Below are positions 53,404 to 61,974 of a stretch of DNA of 64,000 nt, one piece after another. The notes beneath the pieces were generated by a model. It saw only the letters and a list, made by a program, of their open reading frames with translations. It was not told the DNA's origin and did not search any database. This DNA comes from Fimbriimonadaceae bacterium (lineage in GTDB: Bacteria; Armatimonadota; Fimbriimonadia; Fimbriimonadales; Fimbriimonadaceae). The stretch spans positions 310,001 to 374,000 of the forward strand of contig JAHCHO010000002.1 of assembly GCA_026129685.1 (NCBI GenBank), given 5' to 3'. How positions within the stretch are numbered: the stretch's first letter is position 1; every line of letters starts with the position of its first letter. A program made the position numbers and the translations under genes.

Positions 53404-54477
53404 CTACCGCGCCGCTCGCCAAGCCGCCCGGAGCATGCTTGCCTGGTACAGAAGGAGGCGCCTTCCCTCCCGAACCTCGGCGCGGTCCCACCGGAGGCCG
53501 TAGAGGCCGTCCGGCATTCGCCCGACGACTCTCGCCTTTTCGATGGCGCGCTTCGCCACGTTGGCCCAACCCGCCGACGGCTCCAAATCCTGGAGTTCGA
53601 GCCACGCCTCCGCCAGGTGATGCGCGAAAGGCCCTTCGTCGCCGATCGACCCGTCGGCGGTCAGCCACTTTGTCCGAGAAGCCCGCCCCACGCGCAAGGC
53701 CTCGGTGCGGTCGGACGCCTCCCCGAGGAGCCGGTACCGAAGGACGTGGACCCGAATCATCAGGGCGGTGTTGTACGACCACTTCGTCTTGTCCACGGTC
53801 CCGGCAAGAGACTTGTGGTCGAAGTACAGCCCGTCCTTGTCTTGGAGCGCCTTCGTCCAGGCGACCAGACGATCGGCGGTCTCGCGATACTTGGCGTCCT
53901 GGGTGGCGGCGAACAACTTGAGGGCGGCGAGGGCGGCGGGAGCGTTCGCGCACACGTTCTTGCTCTTACGATCGTTCTCGCGCCAGAAGACGCCTCCGCC
54001 CAGTTCGCTCGATTCCCCCGTCATGACGAAGGCGAAGGCCTCCTTGGCGCGGGCGAGGGTTTTCCGGTCGGGGACGGCCTCGTTGGCGTCGAGGTAGGCG
54101 AGGGCGATCCAAGCGTTGTCGTCGTAGTAGCGTTCGGGCGGCTCCTGGTGCGGGAGGACGGCATAGCCCTTCGCGAGGGGGGTGGTCACGAAGTACCGGT
54201 CAAGGCGTTCCGAGACCCTTCGGAACCCGGCTTCGGCGCCTTCGCGGTCGCTCCGCAAGCCGGCGGCGTACGCGGACAGCAACACGGCCATGTCCCACGC
54301 GAAAGCGGGGGCGTCGGCGGCCTTGCCTTCGCCGTCCACCCACGCGGCGTAATCCCCCGGGCGCAGGAACCGCGCCTCGATCAGGTTCCGCGTTTCGCGC
54401 GCCAAGTCTCTCATGGTTATGGGCTGGGCGACCCCGAGGCCGAGGAGAAGAACCGTGGCGAACCCGATTCCGACCAT
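53404..54477 (-). CDS. GH76-like glycoside hydrolase, secreted
   Basis: A 357-aa protein with a signal peptide (MVGIGFATVLLLGLGVAQ) and an (alpha/alpha)6-type domain. YYDDNAWIALAYLDA near residues 118-132 holds the paired Asp typical of GH76 alpha-1,6-mannanases, and GGGVFWREN and KWSYNTALMI are other shared motifs. Such enzymes cut alpha-mannan or related polymers outside the cytoplasm. The ATG at 54477 has GGAGG 2 nt upstream, rather close. It is divergent from the serine protease gene, 84 bp away. Confidence 0.78.
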   Translation of the reverse strand: MVGIGFATVLLLGLGVAQPITMRDLARETRNLIEARFLRPGDYAAWVDGEGKAADAPAFAWDMAVLLSAYAAGLRSDREGAEAGFRRVSERLDRYFVTTPLAKGYAVLPHQEPPERYYDDNAWIALAYLDANEAVPDRKTLARAKEAFAFVMTGESSELGGGVFWRENDRKSKNVCANAPAALAALKLFAATQDAKYRETADRLVAWTKALQDKDGLYFDHKSLAGTVDKTKWSYNTALMIRVHVLRYRLLGEASDRTEALRVGRASRTKWLTADGSIGDEGPFAHHLAEAWLELQDLEPSAGWANVAKRAIEKARVVGRMPDGLYGLRWDRAEVREGRRLLLYQASMLRAAWRAAR

Positions 54478-54525
54478 GCCTCCATCTTGCGCGATGTCGC
54501 GACCGCGCGGGGCGGAAACTCGTTC

Positions 54526-54554
54526 TTGATTTGTGAAGGCGCCACCCCTATACT
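54526..54554 (+). promoter_or_regulatory. Canonical promoter: TTGATT, 17 bp, TATACT
   Basis: TTGATT at 54526-54531, a 17-bp spacer and TATACT at 54549-54554. It is the best -35/-10 pair seen in the window. The next in-frame codon 6 nt after the -10 is CTG at 54561, proposed as the protease start. Confidence 0.75.
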
Positions 54555-54560
54555 TAGCGT

Positions 54561-56225
54561 CTGGCCCCGTTCCGCATAAGAATCCATGCTTGGTTGCCCG
54601 GTTTGCTCGCCGCCGTCGTGGCGGCGGGCCAGGTGACGCCCGCGAAGCCGTCTTCCCTGCAAGGCGTGTGGTCCGATCCGACGGTCCCGACCGAAGCACG
54701 GGTGGCCCTGGCCGAGCGTTCGGTGCCGCTGTACCCGGGCGAGACGATCATCGGCATCAAGGAGGTGGGCGACTCGAACTTCGTTCCGACGGGCGACTGG
54801 GCGGCGATCGCCCGGTTCGTGGCGGGCGCGCGGGGCTTGTCGTACATCGCGCAGGTGCGCGACAAGGCGGGCCAGATCGCGGAGGTTCTGGTTCGGGCCG
54901 AGCCAGGCGCCCGAACGGCGACGCCCAAACCGGTCGAGCCGGTCGTCAAACCTGGCGAGACGTCGGGGCGATTCTCCGCCGAAGAGATCTTTCGCGATCT
55001 GCGCGACCGGGTGGTGATCGTTCGGACGGACTCGGCGCAGGGCACCGGCTTCGTGGTCGGTTCGTCGAACCTGGTGGCGACGTGCGCCCATATGCTCGAG
55101 GACGCTATGGAGATTGGGATCGCCTTCGCGGACGGGACGACGCGCACGCCCCGCGCGGTGGCGATCGACGAAGGAACGGACCTGGCGATTCTCGAGTTCG
55201 CGGACATCGTCGCGGCGAGGCCCGTACCAATTCGGCAGACGGGGGAGACCGCGATCGGGGCGACCACCTACGTGATCGGCCACCCGCTCGGGCTAAGCTT
55301 CACGATCTCGAACGGGATCGTGAGCGCCCTGCGACAGGAGAAGGGCGTTTCCGAGGTCCAGTTCACCGCCCCCATCAGCGTCGGCAACTCGGGAAGTCCC
55401 TTGCTCGACGACCAGGGGCGGGCCATCGGCGTGGTCTCCAAGTTGCGGGAGAGCGGACAGAACCTCAACTTCGCCACGTCGGCGCGGCATCTGGAAGAAC
55501 TGCTCGCCAGGCCACGGACGCCGCTGGCGGCGTTCCTAGCGTCGCGCCCCGCCCGCAACACGAAGGTGCCGCCCGTCGATCCGGAGGCGGCGTCGAGCGC
55601 GATCGGGCGACTGCTCGACCGCCTGTTCACGTTGGCGGTCGAATGGGACATCGCCAGGCGGCGAGGCGAGGGGGTCGAAGCGGCGGAGGGGTTCGTCGAG
55701 CGCTTCGACCGAAGTTGCGACGACGAGATCGAAAGCGGCGACCTGATCCGTCCTTTCGTCGGCTCGGGGACCGAAACGTGGAAAGCGGTGCTCGCTTGGG
55801 TGCTCGACGTTCGGACACGCGTCCGGTCCCTGGCCCGCGAACGGGCGACGGGGTCGCGCGAGGCGTTTTCGGGTCTGTACGCCGAGGTTCTTCGGCCGCT
55901 GAGTCGGTTCAAGGACGAGGCCTGGTTTCGCGCCGATCGGGTCGTGAGCCGCCTTGGCGGTCTGCGGGAGGCCGTGGTCCTGAGTCCCGAGTTCCTTCCC
56001 GATCCGAACGCGCGCGCGCGGTGCGTCGTCGCCTGGGCGTCGCCCTCCTCGGAGTTGAGGTCTGGCGACCGGATTATGGCGATCCTCGTCGGGCCGGGGG
56101 ACGAGAGGGCGGTGAACGGATGGCGCGACCTCGCGACGCTCGCGGGTCCCCGATCGGCGGCGTTGGTGGTGTTGCGCGAGGGAGTTCGGGTCGTGGCGAG
56201 GGTCTCGATGGGGCCAGGCTCTTGA
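54561..56225 (+). CDS. Secreted trypsin-like serine protease (HtrA-like core)
   Basis: About 554 aa. The triad is visible as His in VATCAHMLED, Asp in EGTDLAILEF and Ser in VGNSGSPLL, an S1C/HtrA-type protease core at about 140-320. No PDZ domain is evident; the C-terminal 200 residues are helical then beta-rich and unrecognised. The first ATG/GTG/TTG-class codon is TTG 54594, which would cut the basic part off the signal peptide. The frame is open back to a CTG at 54561, giving LAPFRIRIHAWLPGLLAAV, a full signal peptide, exactly 6 nt after TATACT. I propose CTG initiation on a leaderless mRNA. Confidence 0.82.
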   Translation: MAPFRIRIHAWLPGLLAAVVAAGQVTPAKPSSLQGVWSDPTVPTEARVALAERSVPLYPGETIIGIKEVGDSNFVPTGDWAAIARFVAGARGLSYIAQVRDKAGQIAEVLVRAEPGARTATPKPVEPVVKPGETSGRFSAEEIFRDLRDRVVIVRTDSAQGTGFVVGSSNLVATCAHMLEDAMEIGIAFADGTTRTPRAVAIDEGTDLAILEFADIVAARPVPIRQTGETAIGATTYVIGHPLGLSFTISNGIVSALRQEKGVSEVQFTAPISVGNSGSPLLDDQGRAIGVVSKLRESGQNLNFATSARHLEELLARPRTPLAAFLASRPARNTKVPPVDPEAASSAIGRLLDRLFTLAVEWDIARRRGEGVEAAEGFVERFDRSCDDEIESGDLIRPFVGSGTETWKAVLAWVLDVRTRVRSLARERATGSREAFSGLYAEVLRPLSRFKDEAWFRADRVVSRLGGLREAVVLSPEFLPDPNARARCVVAWASPSSELRSGDRIMAILVGPGDERAVNGWRDLATLAGPRSAALVVLREGVRVVARVSMGPGS

Positions 56226-56248
56226 GATTTCGTAATTTCGGTTATTTT

Positions 56249-57760
56249 CTAATGCTCTAAGGTATCCGATCGGCTTCTGGTCGGGGTCAGCACGGCGAAA
56301 GCGTAGGGATCGAGGCGCAAGCGGTCGCGGGGGACGGTCTTGCCGGTCCAGAGATCCTCGAAGGCACCGGGCACCGGGCACGGGGCCGAAAGGACACGGT
56401 CCGACAGGTTCACGGCGACGACCAAGTCCTGGCCGGGGGCCGAACGGCGGAAGACCACCAGATTCGGGGTGCGGTTCTCCACGACGGTCTGGCTGCCGGT
56501 CGCCAAGGCGGGGTTCGCCTTGCGCAGTTCGGCAAGGCGGGCGTAGTGTCGGAACAGCGACTTCGGATCGTTCTCCTGCTCTTCGAGGCTGACGCCGTCG
56601 TCATCGTCCGAGAACTCGCGGTTCCACCAGCGGCCGGTGTCCTTGTACCAAAGCGGGGTCTCCTTGCTCTCGAGCTTTCGCTTCCACCGATATCCGAGAC
56701 GGACGGGGATGTCGTTGCCATCGCTGCCCCACGTGCCTTGGACCCCCTTCATGCCCAGTTCTTGGCCGTAGTACAGGCTGGGCGTGCCCTTGGTGAGGAA
56801 CAGCAAGGCGGCGGCCAGACGCCGGCGGCGCGGGTCGGGTTCGATCGAGGCATAGCGTTCGAGGTCGTGATTCTCGAGAAACGTCAGTTGGGTGCGGCCC
56901 TTGGGCGCGAGGGTCGCCGCCTCGCGGAGGCCTTTCTGGAGGTTCACCTTCTCCCACATCAGGATGGCGCGTCGGAAGCGGAAGGCGAAGACGGCGTCGG
57001 TGGGGGTTTTCCCGAAGATGTCGAGCACGTTCTGGTAGGCCTCCCAGTCGGACTGCTCGCCGACGAAGAAGGTCCCGGGCCGCTTCTCCTTGAGTTCCCG
57101 CACGATCGGCGCCCAGAGGTCCTTCATCAGGTTCGTTTGGACGCCCTGCCAGTCGAGGTCGTCCATCATGTGGTCAATCCGAAAGCCGTCCACCCCATGG
57201 TCGAACCAGAAGCGGAACACGTCCCACACCATCTCGCGGACGTCGGGCTCGTTCAGGCGAAGAGAGGCGATGGCGAATCGTTGGCCGTCGTACCAAGGCA
57301 GTCCGCCCCACTCGGCTTTGCCGGAGTTGTCCACGAGGAAGCGGTACGAAGGCGCCTTGGGATTGCCCTTCGCTTCCTTGAGCCAGGGGTGCCCGTCCGC
57401 CACATACTGGGGCTCCATGTCGAGGACGACGCGGAGGTCGCGCTTGTGGGCGGCGTCCACCATCGCGCGGAAGTCGGCCAGGGTCCCAAAACGCGGGTCC
57501 GTGTCCTTCAGGTCGTCGGCGAAGTAGTTGTGGTAACAGCGGGACTTGACGACGGGGCTGAGAAGGATGGTCGTGCAACCGAGCTTCTGGATCGTGTCCA
57601 AGCCCTCGACGATGCCCCGGAAGTCGCCGTGTCCGTCGCCGTTCGAGTCGCGGTAGCTCCGGACGAACACGTGGTAGACGATCTCGGATTCCCAGGTTCG
57701 TTCGCTCATCGCTGGACTCGGGTGCAGCGCCGCTGCCGCCAAGACGAGGAGGAGGGCCAT
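56249..57760 (-). CDS. Alpha-amylase family glycoside hydrolase, GH13
   Basis: A 503-aa enzyme with a signal peptide (MALLLVLAAAALHPSP). The catalytic residues are visible: nucleophile Asp196 in DGFRIDHM, acid Glu235 in FFVGEQSDW and the third Asp299 in FLENHD. Conserved region I reads VLDMEPQY rather than the usual DxVxNH, so the Asn-His pair is missing, which is unusual. The C-terminal beta domain has VVAVNLSDR. It is probably an extracytoplasmic alpha-glucan or oligosaccharide hydrolase. The ATG at 57760 lies 6 nt after TATAAT. Confidence 0.88.
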   Translation of the reverse strand: MALLLVLAAAALHPSPAMSERTWESEIVYHVFVRSYRDSNGDGHGDFRGIVEGLDTIQKLGCTTILLSPVVKSRCYHNYFADDLKDTDPRFGTLADFRAMVDAAHKRDLRVVLDMEPQYVADGHPWLKEAKGNPKAPSYRFLVDNSGKAEWGGLPWYDGQRFAIASLRLNEPDVREMVWDVFRFWFDHGVDGFRIDHMMDDLDWQGVQTNLMKDLWAPIVRELKEKRPGTFFVGEQSDWEAYQNVLDIFGKTPTDAVFAFRFRRAILMWEKVNLQKGLREAATLAPKGRTQLTFLENHDLERYASIEPDPRRRRLAAALLFLTKGTPSLYYGQELGMKGVQGTWGSDGNDIPVRLGYRWKRKLESKETPLWYKDTGRWWNREFSDDDDGVSLEEQENDPKSLFRHYARLAELRKANPALATGSQTVVENRTPNLVVFRRSAPGQDLVVAVNLSDRVLSAPCPVPGAFEDLWTGKTVPRDRLRLDPYAFAVLTPTRSRSDTLEH

Positions 57761-57766
57761 GGCGTC

Positions 57767-57772
57767 ATTATA
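57767..57772 (-). promoter_or_regulatory. -10 hexamer TATAAT, leaderless configuration
   Basis: A perfect TATAAT on the minus strand, exactly 6 nt before the ATG of the GH13 gene at 57760. This spacing leaves no room for an untranslated leader. Confidence 0.6.
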
Positions 57773-57905
57773 GGCCGCGCCAGGTCTGGCCCCCAGGAGG
57801 CTCCCTCTGCCCTCGGTTCTGGCGCCACCGTCGCCCGTCCCAAGACCAATGGCCCAATCTTGTAGGCACTCCTAGGGAGAAGTCTTTAGTGCCGTGAAGC
57901 GTGGC

Positions 57906-57911
57906 TATGAT
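57906..57911 (+). promoter_or_regulatory. -10 hexamer TATGAT, leaderless configuration
   Basis: TATGAT ends exactly 6 nt before the GTG at 57918 that begins the signal peptide of the frameshifted secreted protein. TCTTTA lies 17 bp upstream as a weak -35. Confidence 0.45.
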
Positions 57912-57917
57912 GCCAGT

Positions 57918-58812
57918 GTGGGTGATTCGGTAAGGAAGTGCATTTTAGTCGCTATGGTAGGGCTCTGCTTGGGGCCCCGGTGGGCGGTTGCCGGCCACTA
58001 CAGCGTGTCCGTCACGACGCCCATTGGCGTGGCCCTTTCGCCGGAGACGGCACCGACGCCGACCTGCGGGCCCGGTAAGTGCTCCGTCTCGGTGGGCGGA
58101 CAGAACGGCAACGCTTCCATGGCCGGCAGCGTCTCGAACCGCGACCTACAACGGCGGGGCGATCGGGACGGTCACCGCGCGGCGAAACCTGGCGATCTGG
58201 GTCATGCACTATGTCTACTGGCTGTCCTTTGGCCACACGGAGTACGACCAAAGCCGGTACACGATCTGGACGACGGGCAGCCCCACCGGCAACGCCGGCA
58301 TTTATTGCGAAGCTTGGGTTCGGAGCGGCGAGAAGTTCGACCATCAGGGCCTCGGGTGGTTCAGCTTCGCCCAACTTGACACCGTAGATAGGACCCAGTG
58401 GAACGGGGCGGGCGTGCCCCTCCATACGGACTGCCCAATCGGATCCCTCGACAATTGCTGGCCGTACGCGACCTCAGGGGGCACTCCGAGCTGGTGGCCC
58501 GCCGACGACACCGAGCTGAGCCAGGGCACCAAGGGAGATACTACCGACTGCCCGGAGTGGGAACTGATCATGGGCACCGCCACTTTCGGGGTCAACGACG
58601 ACTTCGAGATGTTACTGATCTACGAGCCCCCCTCGAACGGCGTGGGCACCGAGATCGTGCCTCTCCACGTGGCCGGTTGGAACTGGTCGGCCGAAGGCAG
58701 CCGGAGTCTTGGCAACGTGGTCACCTTCTCCGTCAACTCGATCGCGCAGACGAGCTCGGTCAAAACGCCTTCGTGGAGTCTCCAATGGACGAACGTACAC
58801 CTCAACAACTAG
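57918..58812 (+). CDS. Secreted protein, unknown family, interrupted by an apparent +1 frameshift
   Basis: Two frames join into one protein of about 298 aa. The first, from the GTG 57918, gives a signal peptide (VRKCILVAMVGLCLGPRWAVAG) and mature sequence HYSVSVTTPIGVALSPE through ASMAGSVSN. The second, shifted by one base near 58140, continues ATYNGGAIGTVTARRNLAIWV to the stop at 58812. The mature chain is aromatic, Cys-containing and strand-rich. No family is recognised. A gene caller would split it (57894-58379 and 57988-58812). Its end overlaps the start of the TPR gene by 28 bp, which suggests translational coupling and thus a once-functional gene. Confidence 0.6.
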
Positions 58813-59657
58813 GCCGCAAACGGCTGCCTCTCGTCGTCCGCCGCGTGGGATGGACGGCGCTGGTCGCCCTGCTCTTGACGGCGGCCTTCTTCGCGTTGTT
58901 TCCCCTCTTCGTGACCCCGCGCGGGAGCACTCATGTGGTTACTCCCGGCACCTACGAGCGAAATCGGCGCTATGACGAGCGTGTTAGAGAGTCGAACGTT
59001 CGGTTCTTGGCCGGCGACTTGGACCAAGCCGAAGCCCGGTACCTAAGGATCATCGAGGAATTCGGCTACAGCTCAAGGCTAAGCCAGCACCTGGCGCGGA
59101 TGTACGAGAAGCAGGGTCGCAAGGCGGAGGCGCTCGCGCGGTACGCCGAGATCCTCAACCCGCCTCCCCAAACCTGGACCAGCCTGTCCGAAAGCCCGGA
59201 GATTCTCGGGCGCACCCTCGAGTTGGCGACGGAGCTCGGTCGCGCCGACCTGGCCGACCAAGCCCTCGCCAACGTGCTGCGTACCGGCCTCGCCAAGCCC
59301 ATCTTCAGCGACCTGCCCGTTCCCGAGACGGCGGACGAGAAGCTCGCGGCCGCCCATCTCATCGTCGGCGTCCGGTCGTCCGGGGTGAAGGACGAAGAGG
59401 CGCTGCGGCACTACGTCGCGGCGACCGAACTCGACCCGACCCTGACGAAGGCGTGGTTCTTCAAGGGTCAGGCCCTCCGAGGGTTGGGCCGCTACGCCGA
59501 GGCGAAGCAGGCGCTGGAGAAGGCCCGGCACATGGCGGCCCCCGGCACCAAGCAGGCCGAGTTCATCGAGGAGGAGTTGCGGGGGATCTTCCCCGACGGG
59601 ACGGTCCTCCGCGACGGAAGGCGCGTGGTGGGCGGCCGCCTGGTGACGCCACCGTAG
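58785..59657 (+). CDS. TPR-repeat protein with N-terminal membrane anchor
   Basis: A 290-aa protein. A basic N-terminus and one membrane helix (VGWTALVALLLTAAFFALFPLF, about residues 21-42) are followed by an external region of tetratricopeptide repeats: a repeat with LDQAEARYLRIIEEFGYSS and MYEKQGRKAEALARYAEIL, and a later one with AWFFKGQALRGLGRYAEAKQALEKA. TPR proteins bind other proteins; the partner may be the secreted protein encoded just upstream, whose gene overlaps this one by 28 bp. The ATG at 58785 is within the preceding gene. Confidence 0.75.
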   Translation: MDERTPQQLGRKRLPLVVRRVGWTALVALLLTAAFFALFPLFVTPRGSTHVVTPGTYERNRRYDERVRESNVRFLAGDLDQAEARYLRIIEEFGYSSRLSQHLARMYEKQGRKAEALARYAEILNPPPQTWTSLSESPEILGRTLELATELGRADLADQALANVLRTGLAKPIFSDLPVPETADEKLAAAHLIVGVRSSGVKDEEALRHYVAATELDPTLTKAWFFKGQALRGLGRYAEAKQALEKARHMAAPGTKQAEFIEEELRGIFPDGTVLRDGRRVVGGRLVTPP

Positions 59658-59703
59658 ACCTTCTGTGCGGGCGCTCCCCGAGTGGGGCGGCGGGCCGCTC
59701 GGG

Positions 59704-59751
59704 TATCCTACGACCTTGGTCCTTGTGGGAGGCGCGTTCGCGCGCCGCCAC
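59704..59751 (+). promoter_or_regulatory. rplA leader: -10-like TATCCT and UUCG-capped hairpin
   Basis: TATCCT at 59704-59709 gives a leader of about 50 nt. It contains GGCGCG-TTCG-CGCGCC (59731-59746) extended by GTGG/CCAC (59725-59728 with 59748-59751) across a small internal loop. The hairpin ends about 11 nt before the TGAGG ribosome site. It may be the autoregulatory L1 target or an mRNA stabiliser. Confidence 0.5.
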
Positions 59752-59767
59752 GACCACCTGAGGCACC

Positions 59768-60481
59768 ATGCGACAAAACGTCCGTAAGAACCCCCATTCG
59801 CCGCGTTTCACCGACCTTGCCAAGAAAGTGGACAAAGACGCGGTCTACACCGTCGATCAAGCGATCGCCCTCGTCAAGGAGACGGCCGGCGCCAAGTTCG
59901 TGGAGAGCGTGGACATGGCGGTGCGGCTCGGCATCGACCCCCGCAAGAGCGACCAGAACGTGCGCGGCATCACCAACCTCCCCCACGGCACCGGCAAGAC
60001 CAAGAAGGTCGCCGTCCTGGCGAAGGGCGACCGGGCGGCGGAAGCCGAAGGGGCGGGCGCGGATCGCGTCGGCGCCGACGAGCTGATCGCCGAAATCCAG
60101 GCCGGTTGGCGCGATTTCGACGTGTTGCTGGCCACGACCGACATGGCCCCCCAACTCGGCAAGATCGGCCGAGCCCTCGGCCCCCGAACGCCTAACAAGC
60201 GCAACGGGACCGTCACCGACGAAATCGGCCAAGCGGTGAAGGAGATCAAGGGGGCGAGCCGCGTCGAGTACCGCGCGGACAAGGCGGGCATCGTCCACCT
60301 CGGCATCGGGAAGGTCAACTTCACCGAGCAACAGATTCGCGAGAATATGCACGCGGCGATGGACGCCCTCGTGAAAGCGAAGCCGTCGACCTCGAAGGGC
60401 AAGTACATTCTTTCGGTGACGATGAGCAGCACGATGGGGCCGGGCGTCCGCGTGGACCCGCTCGAAGCCTCGAAGGTCTGA
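59768..60481 (+). CDS. rplA: 50S ribosomal protein L1
   Basis: A 237-aa protein that binds 23S rRNA at the L1 stalk and, in other bacteria, represses its own operon by binding the mRNA leader. The N-terminal region has YTVDQAIALVKETAGAKFVESVDMAV; NVRGITNLPHGTGKTKKVAVLAKGD and FDVLLATTDMAPQLGKIGRALGPRTPN are the signature stretches, intact. The ATG at 59768 has TGAGG 5 nt upstream. Usually rplK lies directly upstream and rplJ and rplL downstream; here it stands alone between a TPR gene and xylB. An intrinsic terminator follows. Confidence 0.97.
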   Translation: MRQNVRKNPHSPRFTDLAKKVDKDAVYTVDQAIALVKETAGAKFVESVDMAVRLGIDPRKSDQNVRGITNLPHGTGKTKKVAVLAKGDRAAEAEGAGADRVGADELIAEIQAGWRDFDVLLATTDMAPQLGKIGRALGPRTPNKRNGTVTDEIGQAVKEIKGASRVEYRADKAGIVHLGIGKVNFTEQQIRENMHAAMDALVKAKPSTSKGKYILSVTMSSTMGPGVRVDPLEASKV

Positions 60482-60495
60482 TCCACTTCGGGCAT

Positions 60496-60526
60496 GGGCC
60501 GCTTCCCGGAGCGGCCCTTGCTTTTT
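60496..60526 (+). terminator. Intrinsic terminator after rplA
   Basis: An 8-bp stem GGGCCGCT/AGCGGCCC with a 6-nt loop, then TTGCTTTTT. This is the best rho-independent terminator in the window. It ends one or two bases inside the convergent xylB 3' end. Confidence 0.85.
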
Positions 60527-61958
60527 ACGCCAGACCCTTGGTCGCGGGGTAGGCGGCGCGGTAACGACGGTAGGCGTCGGCGTAACTCGTGCCGGAAGGC
60601 TCGGTGGTCGCCCTTCGGCGGACGACGGCTTCGCACGCGCTTGGGACGTTTGGCCAGAGGCCCACTCCCACCCCGGCCAGGATCGCCGCGCCAAGGGCGG
60701 GGCCTTCATCGAGCTCAAGCGTGTGGCAGGGCGCCTCGAAGGCGTCGGCCAGGAGTTGAACCCAAAACCCGCTCTTTGCGCCGCCGCTCGTGACGCGAAT
60801 CTCCTTGACACGGGCGCCGAGTTCGCGCAGGAGGGCCATTCCATCGACGAGGCCGAAGCTGATTCCCTCGAACACCGCGCGGGCCAGATGCCCCTCGGTG
60901 TGGGCGAGGGTGAGGCCTAGGAAGCCACCCCTAGCGAGGGGGTCGTTGTGAGGGCATCGTTCGCCCGTCAGATAAGGCAGGAAGGTCAAGCCGTCGCATC
61001 CGGGCGGGGCGGTCTCGGCCTTCTGGGTCAGTTCGTCGTAGGTTTGGCCGCCACCGAGGGTATCGCGGTACCAACGCAAGGCGCCGCCGCAGGACAGCAT
61101 GACGCCCATGGCGTGCCACGCCCCGTTGGCGTGACAAAACGTATGGGCGGCCCCTTGGGGATGGAAGCGGGGCTCCTCGAGGGCGACGAACACGACCCCG
61201 CTCGTGCCGAGACTGACGCTGACGACCCCGGGCTTCACCGCACCGGTGCCGACGGCGGCGGCGGCCTGGTCGCCGCCGCCGGCGACCACCGGGATGCCAT
61301 CGGCCAGGCCGGGGACTCCCTTGGTCTTGCCGGTGACCTCCCAGCTCTCAAAGCTCTTGGGGAACAGGCTCGTGGGAAGGTCAAGAGCGGCGAGGAGTTC
61401 GGTCGCCCAGCGACGCCCGGCGACTTGGAACACACCGGTCCCGCTCGCGTCGCTCACATCGGTGGCTTTCTCGCCGGTGAGTTTGAGACGCACAAAATCC
61501 TTGGGGAGGAGCACCGTTCGCAGACGGGCAAAGGCGTCGGGTTCGTGGTTGCGGAGCCAGAGAATCTTCGGGGCTTGGAAGCCGGTCAGGGGCGGGTTGC
61601 ACGTGACGCGGCGAACGTTCTCGGGTCCGAAGCGGGCATCGATCTCGGCGCACTCGGCGGCAGTACGCTGGTCGTTCCATAGCAGGGCGGGACGGATGGA
61701 CTCGTCGTTCGCATCGAGAAACACGGAGCCGTGCATCTGGCCGGTCACGCCGATCGCTTCCGGGTTCGGCTCGTCGAGTTCTCCCAGGACCTGGAGCACA
61801 CCGTTCCACCAGTCCTCCGGGCGTTGCTCGGACCAGAGCGGACGAGGGACGAGGAGGGGGTATTCGGCGGTCGCCTGCTTCAGCAGACGTCCGTTCTCGT
61901 CTACGACGAGGGCCTTGACGCCGCTGGTGCCGAGGTCGATGCCAAGAAAGCGTGACAC
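60525..61958 (-). CDS. xylB: Xylulokinase (FGGY carbohydrate kinase)
   Basis: A 477-aa kinase that phosphorylates D-xylulose to xylulose 5-phosphate. FLGIDLGTSGVKALVVDENG at the N-terminus is the phosphate-binding motif; GVTGQMHGSVFLD near residue 74 is specific to XylB. VVAGGGDQAAAAVGTG and SVSLGTSGVVF follow near 230, and TSGGAKSGFWVQLLADAF near 395 is the second FGGY signature. The GTG at 61958 is preferred to the GTG at 61964 because a CAGAAT ends exactly 6 nt before it. No xylose isomerase gene (xylA) or transporter is adjacent. Confidence 0.93.
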   Translation of the reverse strand: MSRFLGIDLGTSGVKALVVDENGRLLKQATAEYPLLVPRPLWSEQRPEDWWNGVLQVLGELDEPNPEAIGVTGQMHGSVFLDANDESIRPALLWNDQRTAAECAEIDARFGPENVRRVTCNPPLTGFQAPKILWLRNHEPDAFARLRTVLLPKDFVRLKLTGEKATDVSDASGTGVFQVAGRRWATELLAALDLPTSLFPKSFESWEVTGKTKGVPGLADGIPVVAGGGDQAAAAVGTGAVKPGVVSVSLGTSGVVFVALEEPRFHPQGAAHTFCHANGAWHAMGVMLSCGGALRWYRDTLGGGQTYDELTQKAETAPPGCDGLTFLPYLTGERCPHNDPLARGGFLGLTLAHTEGHLARAVFEGISFGLVDGMALLRELGARVKEIRVTSGGAKSGFWVQLLADAFEAPCHTLELDEGPALGAAILAGVGVGLWPNVPSACEAVVRRRATTEPSGTSYADAYRRYRAAYPATKGLA

Positions 61959-61974
61959 GGACACATTCTGGCCT

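Noticed and set aside
53374-53953. N-terminal extension of the surface-carbohydrate gene to 53953
   Set aside because: That extension overlaps the GH76 gene on the same strand in another frame and is Arg/Pro-rich shadow sequence.
57918-58812. A third member of the paralogous secreted family of 12196 and 18934
   Set aside because: It is also secreted and aromatic-rich but lacks the PYLYV, DGWG, YHNE and GPGTY motifs.
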